Of a stretch of DNA of 64,000 nucleotides, positions 37,334 through 47,164 are shown one piece after another. The translations under genes and the position numbers were made by a program. Under the pieces are notes generated by a model. That model searched no databases and had not been told where the DNA came from. It saw nothing but the letters and a program-made list of their open reading frames with translations. Origin of the DNA: Clostridium oryzae (GTDB taxonomy: Bacteria > Bacillota > Clostridia > Clostridiales > Clostridiaceae); the NCBI RefSeq assembly GCF_002029235.1, contig NZ_MZGV01000013.1:1-64000 (forward strand), written 5' to 3'. How positions within the stretch are numbered: the stretch's first letter is position 1; every line of letters starts with the position of its first letter.

Positions 37334-37957
37334 ATGGTTATTAAAAGTGTTAACGATAAAGAGTTTAAAAAATATGGACAAGTATTGAAAAACTATGATT
37401 GTTCAGAAATAATTGAGAAAATGAAGAGTACACCACTGCCGGAGGATGTAATATATGAGCCATCAATTAAAGAACTGGAAGGCTTGAAGCTTGCTAAAGA
37501 ATTAGAGGAAAGGGAATATGGCGGACTTCCAATACAGATAGGATATTGCAATGGTAATAACTACTTATTGAATGCAGTTGAGTACCACCGTTCTTCTGAA
37601 ATAAATATAGCAGTAACTGATCTTGTATTACTTTTAGGTTCTCAGCAGGATATAAATGATGATTATACATATGATACTTCTAAAATTGAAGCTTTCAAAG
37701 TACCTGCAGGAACTATAATTGAGGTTTATGCAACTACTCTTCACTATGCACCATGTAATGTAAACAAAGACGGATTTAGATGCGTTGTAGTTTTACCAAA
37801 AGATACAAATTTACCTTTAGTGAAAGAAGTTAAAAAGGCTGGCGAAGATGCTTTGCTTTTTGCTAGAAATAAATGGTTAATAGGGCATAAGGATACTGAC
37901 TTAGGTGCGCAGGGAGCATTTATAGGACTAACAGGAAAAAATATTTCAGTTAAATAA
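37334..37957 (+). CDS. DUF4867 family protein
   Basis: 207 residues, recognised as the DUF4867 (ureidoglycolate-lyase-like, cupin-fold) family by PIQIGYCNGNNYLLNAVEYHRSSEINIAVTD and FKVPAGTIIEVYATTLHYAPC. The His and Glu residues of those stretches (EYHRSSE, LHYAPC) could bind metal. Its function is not established; relatives occur next to sugar catabolic genes. Here it stands between the lasso exporter and the rhamnose regulator and has its own terminator. SD AAGGAAGG is upstream. Confidence 0.8.
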   Translation: MVIKSVNDKEFKKYGQVLKNYDCSEIIEKMKSTPLPEDVIYEPSIKELEGLKLAKELEEREYGGLPIQIGYCNGNNYLLNAVEYHRSSEINIAVTDLVLLLGSQQDINDDYTYDTSKIEAFKVPAGTIIEVYATTLHYAPCNVNKDGFRCVVVLPKDTNLPLVKEVKKAGEDALLFARNKWLIGHKDTDLGAQGAFIGLTGKNISVK

Positions 37958-37969
37958 ATCGTAAAATAA

Positions 37970-38011
37970 CGGTCTGGCTTCAGTATTGATTGGAGTCAGG
38001 CCGATTTTTTT
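37970..38011 (+). terminator. Terminator after the DUF4867 gene
   Basis: 12-base stem CGGTCTGGCTTC (37970-37981) / GGAGTCAGGCCG (37992-38003), with some G-U pairs, followed by seven T residues. Confidence 0.9.
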
Positions 38012-38077
38012 ATTATAATGATGATAGAATATGTTAATGATATAAAAAAGTAGTTCTATAAAGATGGAGATAAGATT

Positions 38078-39034
38078 ATGAAGGCTGATATATATGATAA
38101 ATTGACTGCATTAACGGAGGAAGAAATAAGAATTTTAAATGGAGAGAGCGAAGTTAATAAAAGTTTGTACACGGATGCTGGTAAGTTTATTATAGATAGC
38201 AATAAACTTCTTCCTAAGGGACAGCTGATTGATATTAGGAAACATACTAGATTTATTGACTTCCCAGAGCATAACCATAATTATATTGAAGTTAACTATG
38301 TATATCAAGGGTCTTTAACTCAAATAATAGGCGGAAGAAAAATAAGATTAGAAAAAGGTGAAATCATTTTTTTAAATCAGTATATTGCTCATGAAATAAA
38401 AGCTTCAAACGAAGACGATATAATAATAAATTTTATTATCAGACCAGAGTTTTTTGATTATATGTTAATGCTTTTAGATGATCAAAATGTAATAAGTAAA
38501 TTTCTGATAACAACTTTATATAGAGATTATGATGCTGGAGAATATTTGTATTTTAAGGTATCAGAGAAAAAAGAAATTCAGAATTTGCTGGAGAGGATAA
38601 TTAACGAATTATATGAACCATCTATATTGAGTACTGCCGCCATAAAGCTTTTAGTTGGTTTATTGCTGGTAGAGCTTTCAAGAAATTCTCATAACATAGA
38701 AGTTTATTCAACTAATAATTATGAGAAGATGATAATAATAAACGTGTTTAAATATATTGACCAAAATTATGATAAAGCTACTTTAGCGGAAATTTCAGAG
38801 AAGCTTAAGCAGCCTAATTATAAGTTGAGCAAATTGATTAAAAAACATACGGGAATGACTTTTAAGGAATTGCTTCAGGAAAAAAGACTCAGTAAAGCTA
38901 TAGAATTATTAAAAATAAGCAGCTATTCTATATCAGAGATTATTGAATGTGTTGGTTACGAAAATCCAACATATTTTTATAAGATATTTGAGAAGAAGTA
39001 TGGTGTAACACCAAGAAAATATAATGATCATTAA
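38078..39034 (+). CDS. AraC-family regulator of rhamnose catabolism
   Basis: 318 residues. The cupin-like N-terminal domain (DFPEHNHNYIEVNYVYQGSL) probably binds the sugar. The C-terminal AraC domain contains ATLAEISEKLKQPNYKLSKL and SISEIIECVGYENPTYFYKIF. It lies just upstream of rhaB on the same strand but behind a terminator, so it has its own unit and is likely the activator of the rha genes (RhaS/RhaR-like role). The inducer is inferred from context only. Confidence 0.85.
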   Translation: MKADIYDKLTALTEEEIRILNGESEVNKSLYTDAGKFIIDSNKLLPKGQLIDIRKHTRFIDFPEHNHNYIEVNYVYQGSLTQIIGGRKIRLEKGEIIFLNQYIAHEIKASNEDDIIINFIIRPEFFDYMLMLLDDQNVISKFLITTLYRDYDAGEYLYFKVSEKKEIQNLLERIINELYEPSILSTAAIKLLVGLLLVELSRNSHNIEVYSTNNYEKMIIINVFKYIDQNYDKATLAEISEKLKQPNYKLSKLIKKHTGMTFKELLQEKRLSKAIELLKISSYSISEIIECVGYENPTYFYKIFEKKYGVTPRKYNDH

Positions 39035-39053
39035 AACTTTTGGCATTAGAGTG

Positions 39054-39110
39054 GGAAGTGATTGGAGAAGGCATTTTTTAGTCGGTGAAAATCACTTCCA
39101 TCTTTTTTTT
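39054..39110 (+). terminator. Terminator after the rhamnose regulator
   Basis: Stem GGAAGTGATT (39054-39063) / AATCACTTCC (39090-39099), followed by a run of eight T residues after TC. The rha operon promoter must therefore lie between 39111 and 39200. Confidence 0.88.
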
Positions 39111-39217
39111 CTTGCAAATAAGGATAAAAAATATAATTGATTTAGATATTAAAAATCATATGCTTAAGAAATATAATTATCATGATGAGTAAACGATAAC
39201 AGGAAAGGTGATAAATA

Positions 39218-40621
39218 ATGGAGTACCATTTAGCGATTGATATTGGCGCTTCGAGCGGGAGACATATTCTTGGTTACATTCATGAAGGTAAACTGAAAAT
39301 TGAAGAGATATACAGATTTCAAAATGGCATAAGCAAATTAGGTGATGAATATTGCTGGGACATTAAAGGATTATTTAACGAAATAAAAGATGGTATTAAG
39401 AAGTGTAAAGAAATGGGTAAGGTACCCCAAAGTATAGGAATTGATACTTGGGGAGTTGATTTTGTTCTGTTAGACAAAAATGATGATATTTTAGGCAACG
39501 CAGTAGCATATAGAGACGACAGAACGGAAGGGGCGATGGAAGAGGCTTTTAAAAAGATACCTAAGGATATGCTTTATCTATACACAGGTATTCAGTTTCA
39601 ACGATTTAATACATTATATCAACTTTTAGCAATAAAGAATAAAAACAAGGGAATATTAGAAAGAGCAAAGGTTTTTCTAATGATACCAGATTATTTAAAT
39701 TATCTGCTTACGGGAAAAAAGGTGAATGAATACACAAATGCGTCAACTACGCAATTGGTTAATTCTTTTGATAGAGTTTGGGATGAAAATATATTACAGG
39801 AATATGGCATCAATAAGGACATGTTCCAAGAGATAAAACTGCCTAAAACAAATTTGGGAGGATTGCGAAAAGAACTTGTAGAAGAATTTGGCTTTGATAT
39901 GGATGTTATACTTACAGCTACGCATGATACAGGGTCAGCATTTATAGCATCAGTTTGTAATGACAGTGATAGTATTTATTTAAGCTCGGGAACTTGGTCA
40001 TTAATAGGAGTTGAAAACCGCTTTCCGATATGTGTTCCGCAGGCAATGAATTATAATTTTACTAATGAAGGTGGAATAGATTATAGGTACAGGTTTTTGA
40101 AGAATATTATGGGGCTTTGGATAATACAAGAAGTTAGGAGAAATTTAAATAATAAACATTCTTTTGCGGAACTAGTGGATTTAGCAAGAGAATACATGGA
40201 TTTCCCATCAGTTATTGATGTAGATCACGATAGGTTTTTAAAGCCAGACAACATGATAGAAGAAATTAGGAACTATTGCAGGGAAACTGCTCAAAAGGTT
40301 CCGGAAGAAGTTGGAGAAATAGCATTCTGTGTATTTAACAGTCTGGCATATAGTTATAAAAAAGCAGTGACTTCATTAGAAGAAGTGTTTGAAAAGCAAT
40401 TCAAAAGAATTAACATTTTCGGAGGTGGATGCCAAAATAATCTTTTAAATCAAATAGTTTCAAATGTAACTGAAAAGGAGGTCCTTGCAGGACCTGCAGA
40501 GGCAACAGCCATAGGAAATATTGCAGCTCAACTTATAAGTCTAGGCATTATTAAAGATTTAGGTGAGGTAAGAAAATTAATTAGACAATCCTTTGACATA
40601 AAAACGTTTATAAAACGCTAG
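39218..40621 (+). CDS. rhaB: Rhamnulokinase
   Basis: Phosphorylates L-rhamnulose to rhamnulose-1-phosphate. 467 residues, FGGY kinase fold: the phosphate loop AIDIGASSGRHILGYI at the N terminus, GIDTWGVDFVLLD, AYRDDRTEG, THDTGSAFIA and the adenosine motif FGGGCQNNLLNQ. The order and length are those of RhaB. It is the first gene of a tight operon (16 bases to rhaA). Confidence 0.95.
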   Translation: MEYHLAIDIGASSGRHILGYIHEGKLKIEEIYRFQNGISKLGDEYCWDIKGLFNEIKDGIKKCKEMGKVPQSIGIDTWGVDFVLLDKNDDILGNAVAYRDDRTEGAMEEAFKKIPKDMLYLYTGIQFQRFNTLYQLLAIKNKNKGILERAKVFLMIPDYLNYLLTGKKVNEYTNASTTQLVNSFDRVWDENILQEYGINKDMFQEIKLPKTNLGGLRKELVEEFGFDMDVILTATHDTGSAFIASVCNDSDSIYLSSGTWSLIGVENRFPICVPQAMNYNFTNEGGIDYRYRFLKNIMGLWIIQEVRRNLNNKHSFAELVDLAREYMDFPSVIDVDHDRFLKPDNMIEEIRNYCRETAQKVPEEVGEIAFCVFNSLAYSYKKAVTSLEEVFEKQFKRINIFGGGCQNNLLNQIVSNVTEKEVLAGPAEATAIGNIAAQLISLGIIKDLGEVRKLIRQSFDIKTFIKR

Positions 40622-40636
40622 AATGGAGGTAGAATT

Positions 40637-41893
40637 ATGAATATAAGGGAAAAATATGAAGCGGCAAAAAACGAATATGAAAAATGGGGAATAGATGTAG
40701 AAAAGGTTTTAGATAAGCTTAAAGACGTAAAAATATCTGTACACTGCTGGCAGGGAGATGATGTTACAGGTTTTGAGAACAGCAACCAGGAATTATCCGG
40801 AGGTATTGCAGCTACGGGTAATTACCCGGGAAAAGCTAGAAATGCGGCTGAGCTGAGAGCTGATTTAGATAAAGCATTAAGCCTTATTCCTGGAAAGCAC
40901 AAGGTTAATTTACATGCAATATATGCAGAAACTGGTGAAGAAAAGGTAGAAAGAGATGAATTAAGGCCAGAACATTTTGCAAATTGGGTTCAATGGGCGA
41001 AAAGGAGAGGTCTAGGACTTGATTTCAACCCTACTATATTCTCACATGAAAAGGCTGCTGATGGCTTAACACTTTCTCATCCTAATAAAGATATCCGTGA
41101 TTTCTGGATAAGGCACTGCATAGCTTCCAGAAAAATTGGAGAATATTTTGGAAAAGAATTAGGACAACCTTGCCTGACGAATATTTGGATACCAGATGGT
41201 TACAAAGATATTCCAAGTGATAGACTAGGACCTAGACAGAGACTAAAGGATGCTTTAGACGAAATATTTAAGGTAAAAGTTGATAATAAATATAATCTTG
41301 ATGCTGTAGAGTCGAAGGTATTTGGCTTAGGAGCAGAATCCTACACAGTAGGCTCCAGTGAGTTTTATATAAATTATGCAGCTAAGAACAACATCTTATC
41401 CTTGCTTGATACAGGTCACTATCACCCTACAGAAATGGTTTCCGACAAACTTTCAGCGATGCTCTTATTCTCAAATAAGGTTGCTTTACATGTAAGCAGA
41501 CCGGTTCGATGGGACAGCGACCACGTTATAGTTTTGGATGATGAACTTAAAGAAATTGCAAAAGAGATAGTAAGAAATGATGCTTTAGATAGAGTAATTA
41601 TAGGGTTAGATTTCTTTGATGCAAGTATCAACAGAATAGCAGCTTGGGTTATTGGAACAAGAAATATGATAAAGGCACTTCTATCAGCTATGCTAATGCC
41701 TAATAAAAAGTTAAAGCAGCTTCAGGACGAAGGAAACTTCACTGAGAGATTGGTCTTAATGGAGGAGTTTAAGACATATCCGTTAGGCGACATATGGAAT
41801 TATTACTGCCAAATCAACAATACACCAGTTAAAGAGCAGTGGTTAGAAGAAGTAAAAGCATACGAAAAAGAAGTATTATCAAAAAGAAAGTAG
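40637..41893 (+). CDS. rhaA: L-rhamnose isomerase
   Basis: Converts L-rhamnose to L-rhamnulose, a metal-dependent TIM-barrel enzyme. 418 residues with the family signatures [46 protein letters not shown] and [21 protein letters not shown] precedes ATG 40637. It belongs to the rhaBAD operon. Confidence 0.96.
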   Translation: MNIREKYEAAKNEYEKWGIDVEKVLDKLKDVKISVHCWQGDDVTGFENSNQELSGGIAATGNYPGKARNAAELRADLDKALSLIPGKHKVNLHAIYAETGEEKVERDELRPEHFANWVQWAKRRGLGLDFNPTIFSHEKAADGLTLSHPNKDIRDFWIRHCIASRKIGEYFGKELGQPCLTNIWIPDGYKDIPSDRLGPRQRLKDALDEIFKVKVDNKYNLDAVESKVFGLGAESYTVGSSEFYINYAAKNNILSLLDTGHYHPTEMVSDKLSAMLLFSNKVALHVSRPVRWDSDHVIVLDDELKEIAKEIVRNDALDRVIIGLDFFDASINRIAAWVIGTRNMIKALLSAMLMPNKKLKQLQDEGNFTERLVLMEEFKTYPLGDIWNYYCQINNTPVKEQWLEEVKAYEKEVLSKRK

Positions 41894-41902
41894 GGCGTAC
41901 AG

Positions 41903-42721
41903 ATGAAAGTAGAAGAATTAAAGTTTGTTAAGGATTTTGTTAGGATTACGCATGATGCATGGCTTAAAGGATGGCACGAGCGCAATGGCGGAAACTTTTC
42001 TTATAGAATAAAAGATGAGGAAGTAGCAGAATTAAAGGAATTAATTAATGAAACTTCTGAGTGTACTCCTATAGGGGTATCAGTTCCTAACTTAGCTAAT
42101 GAATATTTCCTTGTTACTGGCAGTGGAAAATATATGAGAAACGTTATACTGGATCCGGAAGCAAATATTGGAATTGCTAAAATTGATGAAAAAGGTAAAA
42201 ACTATAAAGTGGTTTGGGGACTTATAAATGGTGCAAGACCAACTAGTGAATTTCCATCACATCTCATGAGTCATTCTGTGAAGAAGGAAGTAACTAATGG
42301 GAAGAACAGGGTTATTCTTCATTCACATACTACAAATATTATTGCTTTAACCTTTGTTTTACCCTTAGATAGCAAGGTATTTACGAGAGAGCTTTGGGAA
42401 ATGGCTACAGAGTGCCCAGTTGTATTTCCTTCTGGTGTTGGTGTAGTTCCGTGGATGGTTCCTGGCGGAGCTGCCATAGCTAAGGAAACCAGCAAACTTA
42501 TGAAGGAATTTGACATAGTAGTCTGGGCACATCATGGAACCTTTGCTTCTGGGGAGACAATGGATTTGGCTTTTGGTCTTATGGATACAGCTGAAAAATC
42601 AGCAGAAATCTTAGTAAAGGTATTATCCATGGGAGGAAAGAAGCAGACTATAACTTCGGATAATTTCAGAGATCTGGCAAAAGATTTTAATGTTAGTTTG
42701 CCCGAAAAATTTTTGGGCTAA
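41903..42721 (+). CDS. rhaD: Rhamnulose-1-phosphate aldolase
   Basis: Splits rhamnulose-1-phosphate into dihydroxyacetone phosphate and L-lactaldehyde. 272 residues of the class II aldolase family: KGWHERNGGNFSYR at the start, zinc ligands in HSHTTN and in VWAHHGTFASGE. It follows rhaA by nine bases. Its length and motifs fit RhaD better than the shorter FucA. Confidence 0.95.
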   Translation: MKVEELKFVKDFVRITHDAWLKGWHERNGGNFSYRIKDEEVAELKELINETSECTPIGVSVPNLANEYFLVTGSGKYMRNVILDPEANIGIAKIDEKGKNYKVVWGLINGARPTSEFPSHLMSHSVKKEVTNGKNRVILHSHTTNIIALTFVLPLDSKVFTRELWEMATECPVVFPSGVGVVPWMVPGGAAIAKETSKLMKEFDIVVWAHHGTFASGETMDLAFGLMDTAEKSAEILVKVLSMGGKKQTITSDNFRDLAKDFNVSLPEKFLG

Positions 42722-42745
42722 TATATTTAACGAGGAGTGGTATTA

Positions 42746-43906
42746 ATGGTAAACCGTATAGTGCTTAATGAAACTTCATATTTTGGACAGGGAGCGATAG
42801 GTGTCATTCCAGACGAAATTAAAAACAGAGGATTTAAAAAAGCTTTTGTAGTAACAGATAAGGACCTCATAAAATTCAATGTAGCCCAGAAGGTAACAGC
42901 TAAATTAGAAGAAGCAGGCATACCTTTTGAAATCTACGATAATGTAAAACCTAATCCAACTACAGAAAATGTTACAACTGGAGTTGAAAGCTATAAAAAA
43001 TCCGGTGCGGATTTCATAGTTGCTATTGGCGGCGGTTCCTCAATGGATACCGGAAAAGCTATTGGTATCATAATAAATAATCCAGAATTTGCAGACGTAG
43101 TATCTCTGGAAGGAGTTGCTGCAACAAAGAATAAGTCAGTATCTATAATAGCTATTCCAACAACAGCAGGTACTGCAGCAGAGGTTACAATAAACTATGT
43201 AATCACTGATGAAAAAGCAGTTAAGAAGATGGTATGCGTAGATCCTAAGGATATTCCAATCATTGCTGTTATAGATCCTGAAATGATGTCTTCTATGCCA
43301 AAAGGACTTACAGCATCAACTGGTATGGATGCACTTACGCATGCTATTGAAGGATATATAACAAAAGGTGCCTGGGTACTTACTGATACCTTTGAATTAA
43401 AAGCAATAGAGCTTATAGCTAAAAACCTTGAAACAGCAGTTTTTGAGCCTAAAAACATGCAGGCAAGAGAAGCTATGGGAGTTGCTCAGTACATCGCAGG
43501 TATGGGCTTCTCAAATGTTGGGCTAGGAATAGTTCACTCAATGGCTCACTCACTTGGTGCTTTTTATGATACACCTCACGGCGTAGCAAATGCACTTCTT
43601 CTTCCATACGTTATGGAGTATAATGCCCCAGCGACAGGAGATAAATATAGGGAAGTAGCCCGCCAGATGGGAGTTCAAAATGTTGATTCCATGAGTCAGG
43701 AAGAGTACAGAAAAGCAGCTGTCGATGCAGTAAAAGAGTTATCAAAGAAGATAGGAATTCCTCAGACCTTAATAGAGATTGGAGCTAAGGAAGAGGATCT
43801 TCCAAAGCTTGCAAAGAGTGCCTTTGCTGATGTTTGTACACCGGGAAATCCAAGAGATACTTCTGAAGAAGAAATCCTTGAAATCTATAAGATAGCTTTT
43901 AAATAA
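42746..43906 (+). CDS. fucO: Lactaldehyde reductase (iron-dependent alcohol dehydrogenase)
   Basis: Reduces L-lactaldehyde from the aldolase to 1,2-propanediol with NADH. 386 residues of the iron-containing ADH family: nucleotide site GGGSSMDTGKAIG, the iron-binding region GMDALTHAIEGYI and MAHSLGAFYDTPHGVANALLLP. ATG 42746 is used because CGAGGAG ends 8 bases upstream; a GTG at 42737 overlaps it. It is the fourth gene of the rha operon. Confidence 0.93.
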   Translation: MVNRIVLNETSYFGQGAIGVIPDEIKNRGFKKAFVVTDKDLIKFNVAQKVTAKLEEAGIPFEIYDNVKPNPTTENVTTGVESYKKSGADFIVAIGGGSSMDTGKAIGIIINNPEFADVVSLEGVAATKNKSVSIIAIPTTAGTAAEVTINYVITDEKAVKKMVCVDPKDIPIIAVIDPEMMSSMPKGLTASTGMDALTHAIEGYITKGAWVLTDTFELKAIELIAKNLETAVFEPKNMQAREAMGVAQYIAGMGFSNVGLGIVHSMAHSLGAFYDTPHGVANALLLPYVMEYNAPATGDKYREVARQMGVQNVDSMSQEEYRKAAVDAVKELSKKIGIPQTLIEIGAKEEDLPKLAKSAFADVCTPGNPRDTSEEEILEIYKIAFK

Positions 43907-43957
43907 GATATAAAAATGGTGGTAAGCTTTATATAAATACAAAAGGAGGTTAAAAAA

Positions 43958-44944
43958 ATGACTTATATAGCAGATGAAAATAGATATACTAAAATGATAT
44001 ATAACAGATGTGGAAGAAGCGGAATAAAGCTGCCAGCCATCTCGTTAGGATTATGGCAAAATTTCGGGCACAACAACACTATGGACAATATGAGGAGCAT
44101 GCTGCATAAAGCCTTTGACTTGGGCATAACTCATTTTGACCTAGCTAATAATTATGGACCACCATATGGTTCAGCTGAAGAGAATTTTGGAAAGATATTT
44201 AGAGAAGACTTAAAACAATATAGGGATGAACTTATTATATCTTCTAAAGCTGGCTTTGATATGTGGCCGGGACCATATGGTAATTGGGGCTCAAAGAAGT
44301 ATTTAGTAGCAAGCTTAGATCAGAGTTTAAAGAGAATGGGCTTAGATTATGTAGATATATTTTATCATCACAGACCTGATCCAGAAACTCCTCTGGAAGA
44401 GACTATGGCTGCACTTGATTTTATAGTAAGACAAGGTAAGGCGCTGTATGTAGGTATATCAAACTATGGAGCAGAAGAAGCTGAGAAAGCTGTAAAAATA
44501 CTTAAGGAATTAGGCACTCCATGTCTGATACATCAGCCTGATTATTCGATGTTTAACAGATGGGTTGAGAATGGGCTTCAGCAAGTGTTAGAGGAAGAAG
44601 GAGTAGGTATGATAGCTTTCCGTCCTCTAGCAAGCGGGTTGCTTACTGATAAATATCTAAATGGCATCCCAAAGGATTCAAGAGCAGCACATAATGCCTG
44701 GATAAAGTCCAGTATAACTAAAGAAAATGTGGCGAAGGTTAAACTTCTGAACGAAATAGCGAAGGAAAGAGGCCAAAGTATGGCTCAGATGGCACTTGCT
44801 TGGGTTTTGAGGAAAGGACATGTAACTTCAGTGCTTACAGGAGCCAGCAGAGTAAGTCAGATTGAAGAAAATGTAGCTACATTAAATAATCTCCAGTTTT
44901 CAGAGGATGAACTAACTAAGATAGAAACAATATTAAATAGCTAA
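43958..44944 (+). CDS. Aldo/keto reductase (L-glyceraldehyde-3-phosphate reductase type)
   Basis: 328 residues, an (alpha/beta)8 NADPH-dependent reductase. The catalytic Asp and Tyr are in HFDLANNYGPPYGSAEENFG, the Lys in IISSKAGFDMWPGPYG and the His in YVDIFYHHRPDPETPLEE. The long GPYGNWGSKKYL loop is typical of YghZ-like enzymes. In the rha operon it may reduce lactaldehyde or another aldehyde side product. SD AAAGGAGG precedes it. Confidence 0.9.
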   Translation: MTYIADENRYTKMIYNRCGRSGIKLPAISLGLWQNFGHNNTMDNMRSMLHKAFDLGITHFDLANNYGPPYGSAEENFGKIFREDLKQYRDELIISSKAGFDMWPGPYGNWGSKKYLVASLDQSLKRMGLDYVDIFYHHRPDPETPLEETMAALDFIVRQGKALYVGISNYGAEEAEKAVKILKELGTPCLIHQPDYSMFNRWVENGLQQVLEEEGVGMIAFRPLASGLLTDKYLNGIPKDSRAAHNAWIKSSITKENVAKVKLLNEIAKERGQSMAQMALAWVLRKGHVTSVLTGASRVSQIEENVATLNNLQFSEDELTKIETILNS

Positions 44945-44966
44945 TAGCAGTTAGGGGATGTTTATT

Positions 44967-45035
44967 GTGAAAGTTATTCAGATTGGGCTTGGAGACTTTG
45001 GCTTTAGTTGGTTAAGGGAGAATACATCTATATAA
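44967..45035 (+). pseudogene. Remnant of a Gfo/Idh/MocA-type oxidoreductase gene
   Basis: GTG 44967, with SD AGGGGATG seven bases before it, opens MKVIQIGLGDFGFSWLREN and stops after 22 codons. This is the exact N terminus (Rossmann GLGDFG) of a Gfo/Idh-type dehydrogenase. The sequence that follows reads, in another frame, SDETVETSSRNVKKEIN, which may be its C terminus. The likely event is an internal deletion that removed most of the gene, but this was not tested. It would have been the last gene of the rha operon. Confidence 0.6.
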
Positions 45036-45099
45036 TAGTGATGAAACTGTTGAAACATCTAGTAGGAATGTAAAAAAGGAAATCAACATGAAAAAGAGA

Positions 45100-45148
45100 G
45101 GGTTAAGGAATCAGCAAAAATAGAAATTGTTGATGTCTTAACCCTTTT
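45100..45148. terminator. Terminator between rha operon and AraC regulator
   Basis: Stem GGGTTAAG (45100-45107) / CTTAACCC (45137-45144) with an inner AATCA-GCAA / TTG-TTGAT pairing, followed by TTTT. The right arm overlaps the stop codon of the converging AraC gene, so it can serve both directions. Confidence 0.8.
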
Positions 45149-45863
45149 GGTTTCGATATTCTTTAGGAGATATATCGTTAGCTTTGTTTAATCTAAAATT
45201 GATTAAATAATCCTGCAGAGTAATTCCTACTGCGCTTTTAAAGAGTGATGACATATACTTTCTATCTAAACCAATATGTTTAGCAAGTTCACCAATCTTT
45301 ATTTTATGAGAATAGTTAAGCCGTATAAATTCGATTATCTTGCTTACATACATATTTTTGTTTATTGAGCGTAAATTTGAGGCTGCAGTTTCATCAGACT
45401 CATCTATTATTATAGCTAAAAATAGGTAAAGCAGGCTCTGTAGTCTTAAATCGTTACTTTTTTTGACATAGATAGCTTCCATCATTTGCTTAAAGCATTC
45501 ATTCAATTTGTCATTTTTATTGTAGTTAAATATAGGATTGTCGATACTTAGATTAGCTCTATTAAGATAACTATCAGCATTAAATCCGTCGAAGGCACAC
45601 CAAGAATAATCCCAGGGGTCTACACTATCCGCTTCGTAGTAAGAAACAACATTAGGGCAGATCAGAAAACCCTGACCTTTCTCTAAGTGGTAGGTTTTGT
45701 CGTTAAATTTGAAAATACCTTTACCGCTGTGTATGTAATGAATTTTATAATGTTCTTTTATAGCTGGGCCCCAAGAATGGTTAGAAGGACAGGCTTGAGT
45801 ACCACAGTAATACATTTTTAAGTCAAGATTATTAATCATATTAGAATTATGAATGTTTCCCAT
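45138..45863 (-). CDS. AraC-family transcriptional regulator
   Basis: 241 residues. The cupin domain (CGTQACPSNHSWGPAIKEHYKIHYIHSGKGIFKFNDKT) is followed by a shortened DNA-binding domain: IKIGELAKHIGLDRKYMSSLFKS is the first helix-turn-helix. The second is cut short (NFRLNKANDISPKEYRNQKG), so the protein lacks about 30-40 C-terminal residues compared with usual AraC proteins. Its activity is therefore doubtful. It diverges from the esterase gene, which may be its target. SD AGGAG lies 11 bases before ATG. Confidence 0.8.
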   Translation of the reverse strand: MGNIHNSNMINNLDLKMYYCGTQACPSNHSWGPAIKEHYKIHYIHSGKGIFKFNDKTYHLEKGQGFLICPNVVSYYEADSVDPWDYSWCAFDGFNADSYLNRANLSIDNPIFNYNKNDKLNECFKQMMEAIYVKKSNDLRLQSLLYLFLAIIIDESDETAASNLRSINKNMYVSKIIEFIRLNYSHKIKIGELAKHIGLDRKYMSSLFKSAVGITLQDYLINFRLNKANDISPKEYRNQKG

Positions 45864-46195
45864 ACAAAATCAGCTCTCCTTTAGCGTTTACCTATAAAGA
45901 ATTAAATTATACATTGTATGTGTTAAAATTTTACTATTAATCAAATACAGCAACCTTAAATTTACACGCAATACTTAACTTATATATAAGTAGACTAACA
46001 CTTTAATATAAGCATTACAATATAAAGGTTTGTATTGTTTGTAAAAATGGTGGCGTGTACGTAAAGCTAGATAAAAAAATAACTATAGGATGTATTATAT
46101 TAGCATTTAAACCAGATAGATAGAATTGGATAAAAAATAGTATTACAATTTAAATATCGAAATACTATATAAAATCGGAGATTGGAGATGTTAAT
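45864..46195. other. Divergent promoter region, AraC regulator / esterase
   Basis: AT-rich, no ORF accepted. It must hold the promoters of both flanking genes; no clean -35/-10 pair or repeat was singled out. SD TGGAGA lies about 8 bases before the TTG start of the esterase. Confidence 0.4.
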
Positions 46196-47164
46196 TTGGG
46201 CTACATAGATGATATATCTAGAGATTTGTATACTTACCTTCCGGAGCTTACAAAAAGAGAAGACTTTGATGAGTTTTGGGAAAATACAATAAGTAAAGCT
46301 AAATCTATTCCAATGAATATAAAAAAGGAGGTGTATGATTATCCGAGTCCTTATGTGAAAGCATATTCTATTACATATAATGGTTTTGATGAAACAAGGA
46401 TACATGGATTATACCTTGTGCCTAATTTCTTGAGCAAAAAGGAGAAATATCCTTGTCTTATTCACTATCACGGTTTCAGTGGAAACTGCGGAAAACCAGC
46501 CGACTTTATGCAGTGGATCATGATGGGTATTGCAGTGGTTTCTGTGGATTGCAGAGATCAAAGTGGACAAACTGGTAATAGTGCTGAGTACACAAATGGA
46601 TATACTACCAACTTAAATTGTAAAGGTATTCTTAATAAGGAGGAATATTACTATAGAGCTGTTTATATGGACTGCCTTAAGGCTATTGATTTTGCTTGTG
46701 AGCAGAAAGAAGTGGATCAGAGCAAGATTATTATTGAAGGCGGCAGTCAGGGAGGGGCTTTAACTATGGCTGTATGTGCGTTAGATTCAAGACCGTATTT
46801 AGCTTTGGCAGATGTGCCAAGTAACAGTAATATTCAGAAGAGGGTTGAAGGAGCTTTTGGATCATTCAGCAGTGTGACGGATTATCTTAAGCATTATCCC
46901 GATAAGATAGAAAAAGCATTTGAGACTCTAAGTTATTTTGATACGATGAATATGGCTGATAAAATTACTTGTAAAGTACTAGCTTCTGTAGGACTGAAAG
47001 ACAATATATGTCCTGGAAAACTTTATTTTGCTACATATAACAGAATTAAAGGAGAAAAGTATATAAAAATATATCCCTTTAATGGACATGAAGGCGGAGG
47101 AGAGTATCACAATGAGATAAAATTAAAGTTTGTAGGAGATGAAGTACTTATTAAGAAAGAATAA
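46196..47164 (+). CDS. Acetyl-xylan esterase / cephalosporin-C deacetylase family hydrolase
   Basis: 322 residues, alpha/beta hydrolase of the AXE1 (CE7) family. The N terminus (DISRDLYTYLPELTKREDFDEFWENT) is diagnostic. The nucleophile Ser184 is in EGGSQGGALTMAV, the RDQ box in SVDCRDQSGQTG, and the His in FNGHEGGGEY. It removes acetyl groups from short xylo-oligosaccharides. There is no signal peptide, so it acts in the cytoplasm and could assist the GH52 enzyme 38 kb away. The start is TTG 46196. Confidence 0.92.
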   Translation: MGYIDDISRDLYTYLPELTKREDFDEFWENTISKAKSIPMNIKKEVYDYPSPYVKAYSITYNGFDETRIHGLYLVPNFLSKKEKYPCLIHYHGFSGNCGKPADFMQWIMMGIAVVSVDCRDQSGQTGNSAEYTNGYTTNLNCKGILNKEEYYYRAVYMDCLKAIDFACEQKEVDQSKIIIEGGSQGGALTMAVCALDSRPYLALADVPSNSNIQKRVEGAFGSFSSVTDYLKHYPDKIEKAFETLSYFDTMNMADKITCKVLASVGLKDNICPGKLYFATYNRIKGEKYIKIYPFNGHEGGGEYHNEIKLKFVGDEVLIKKE

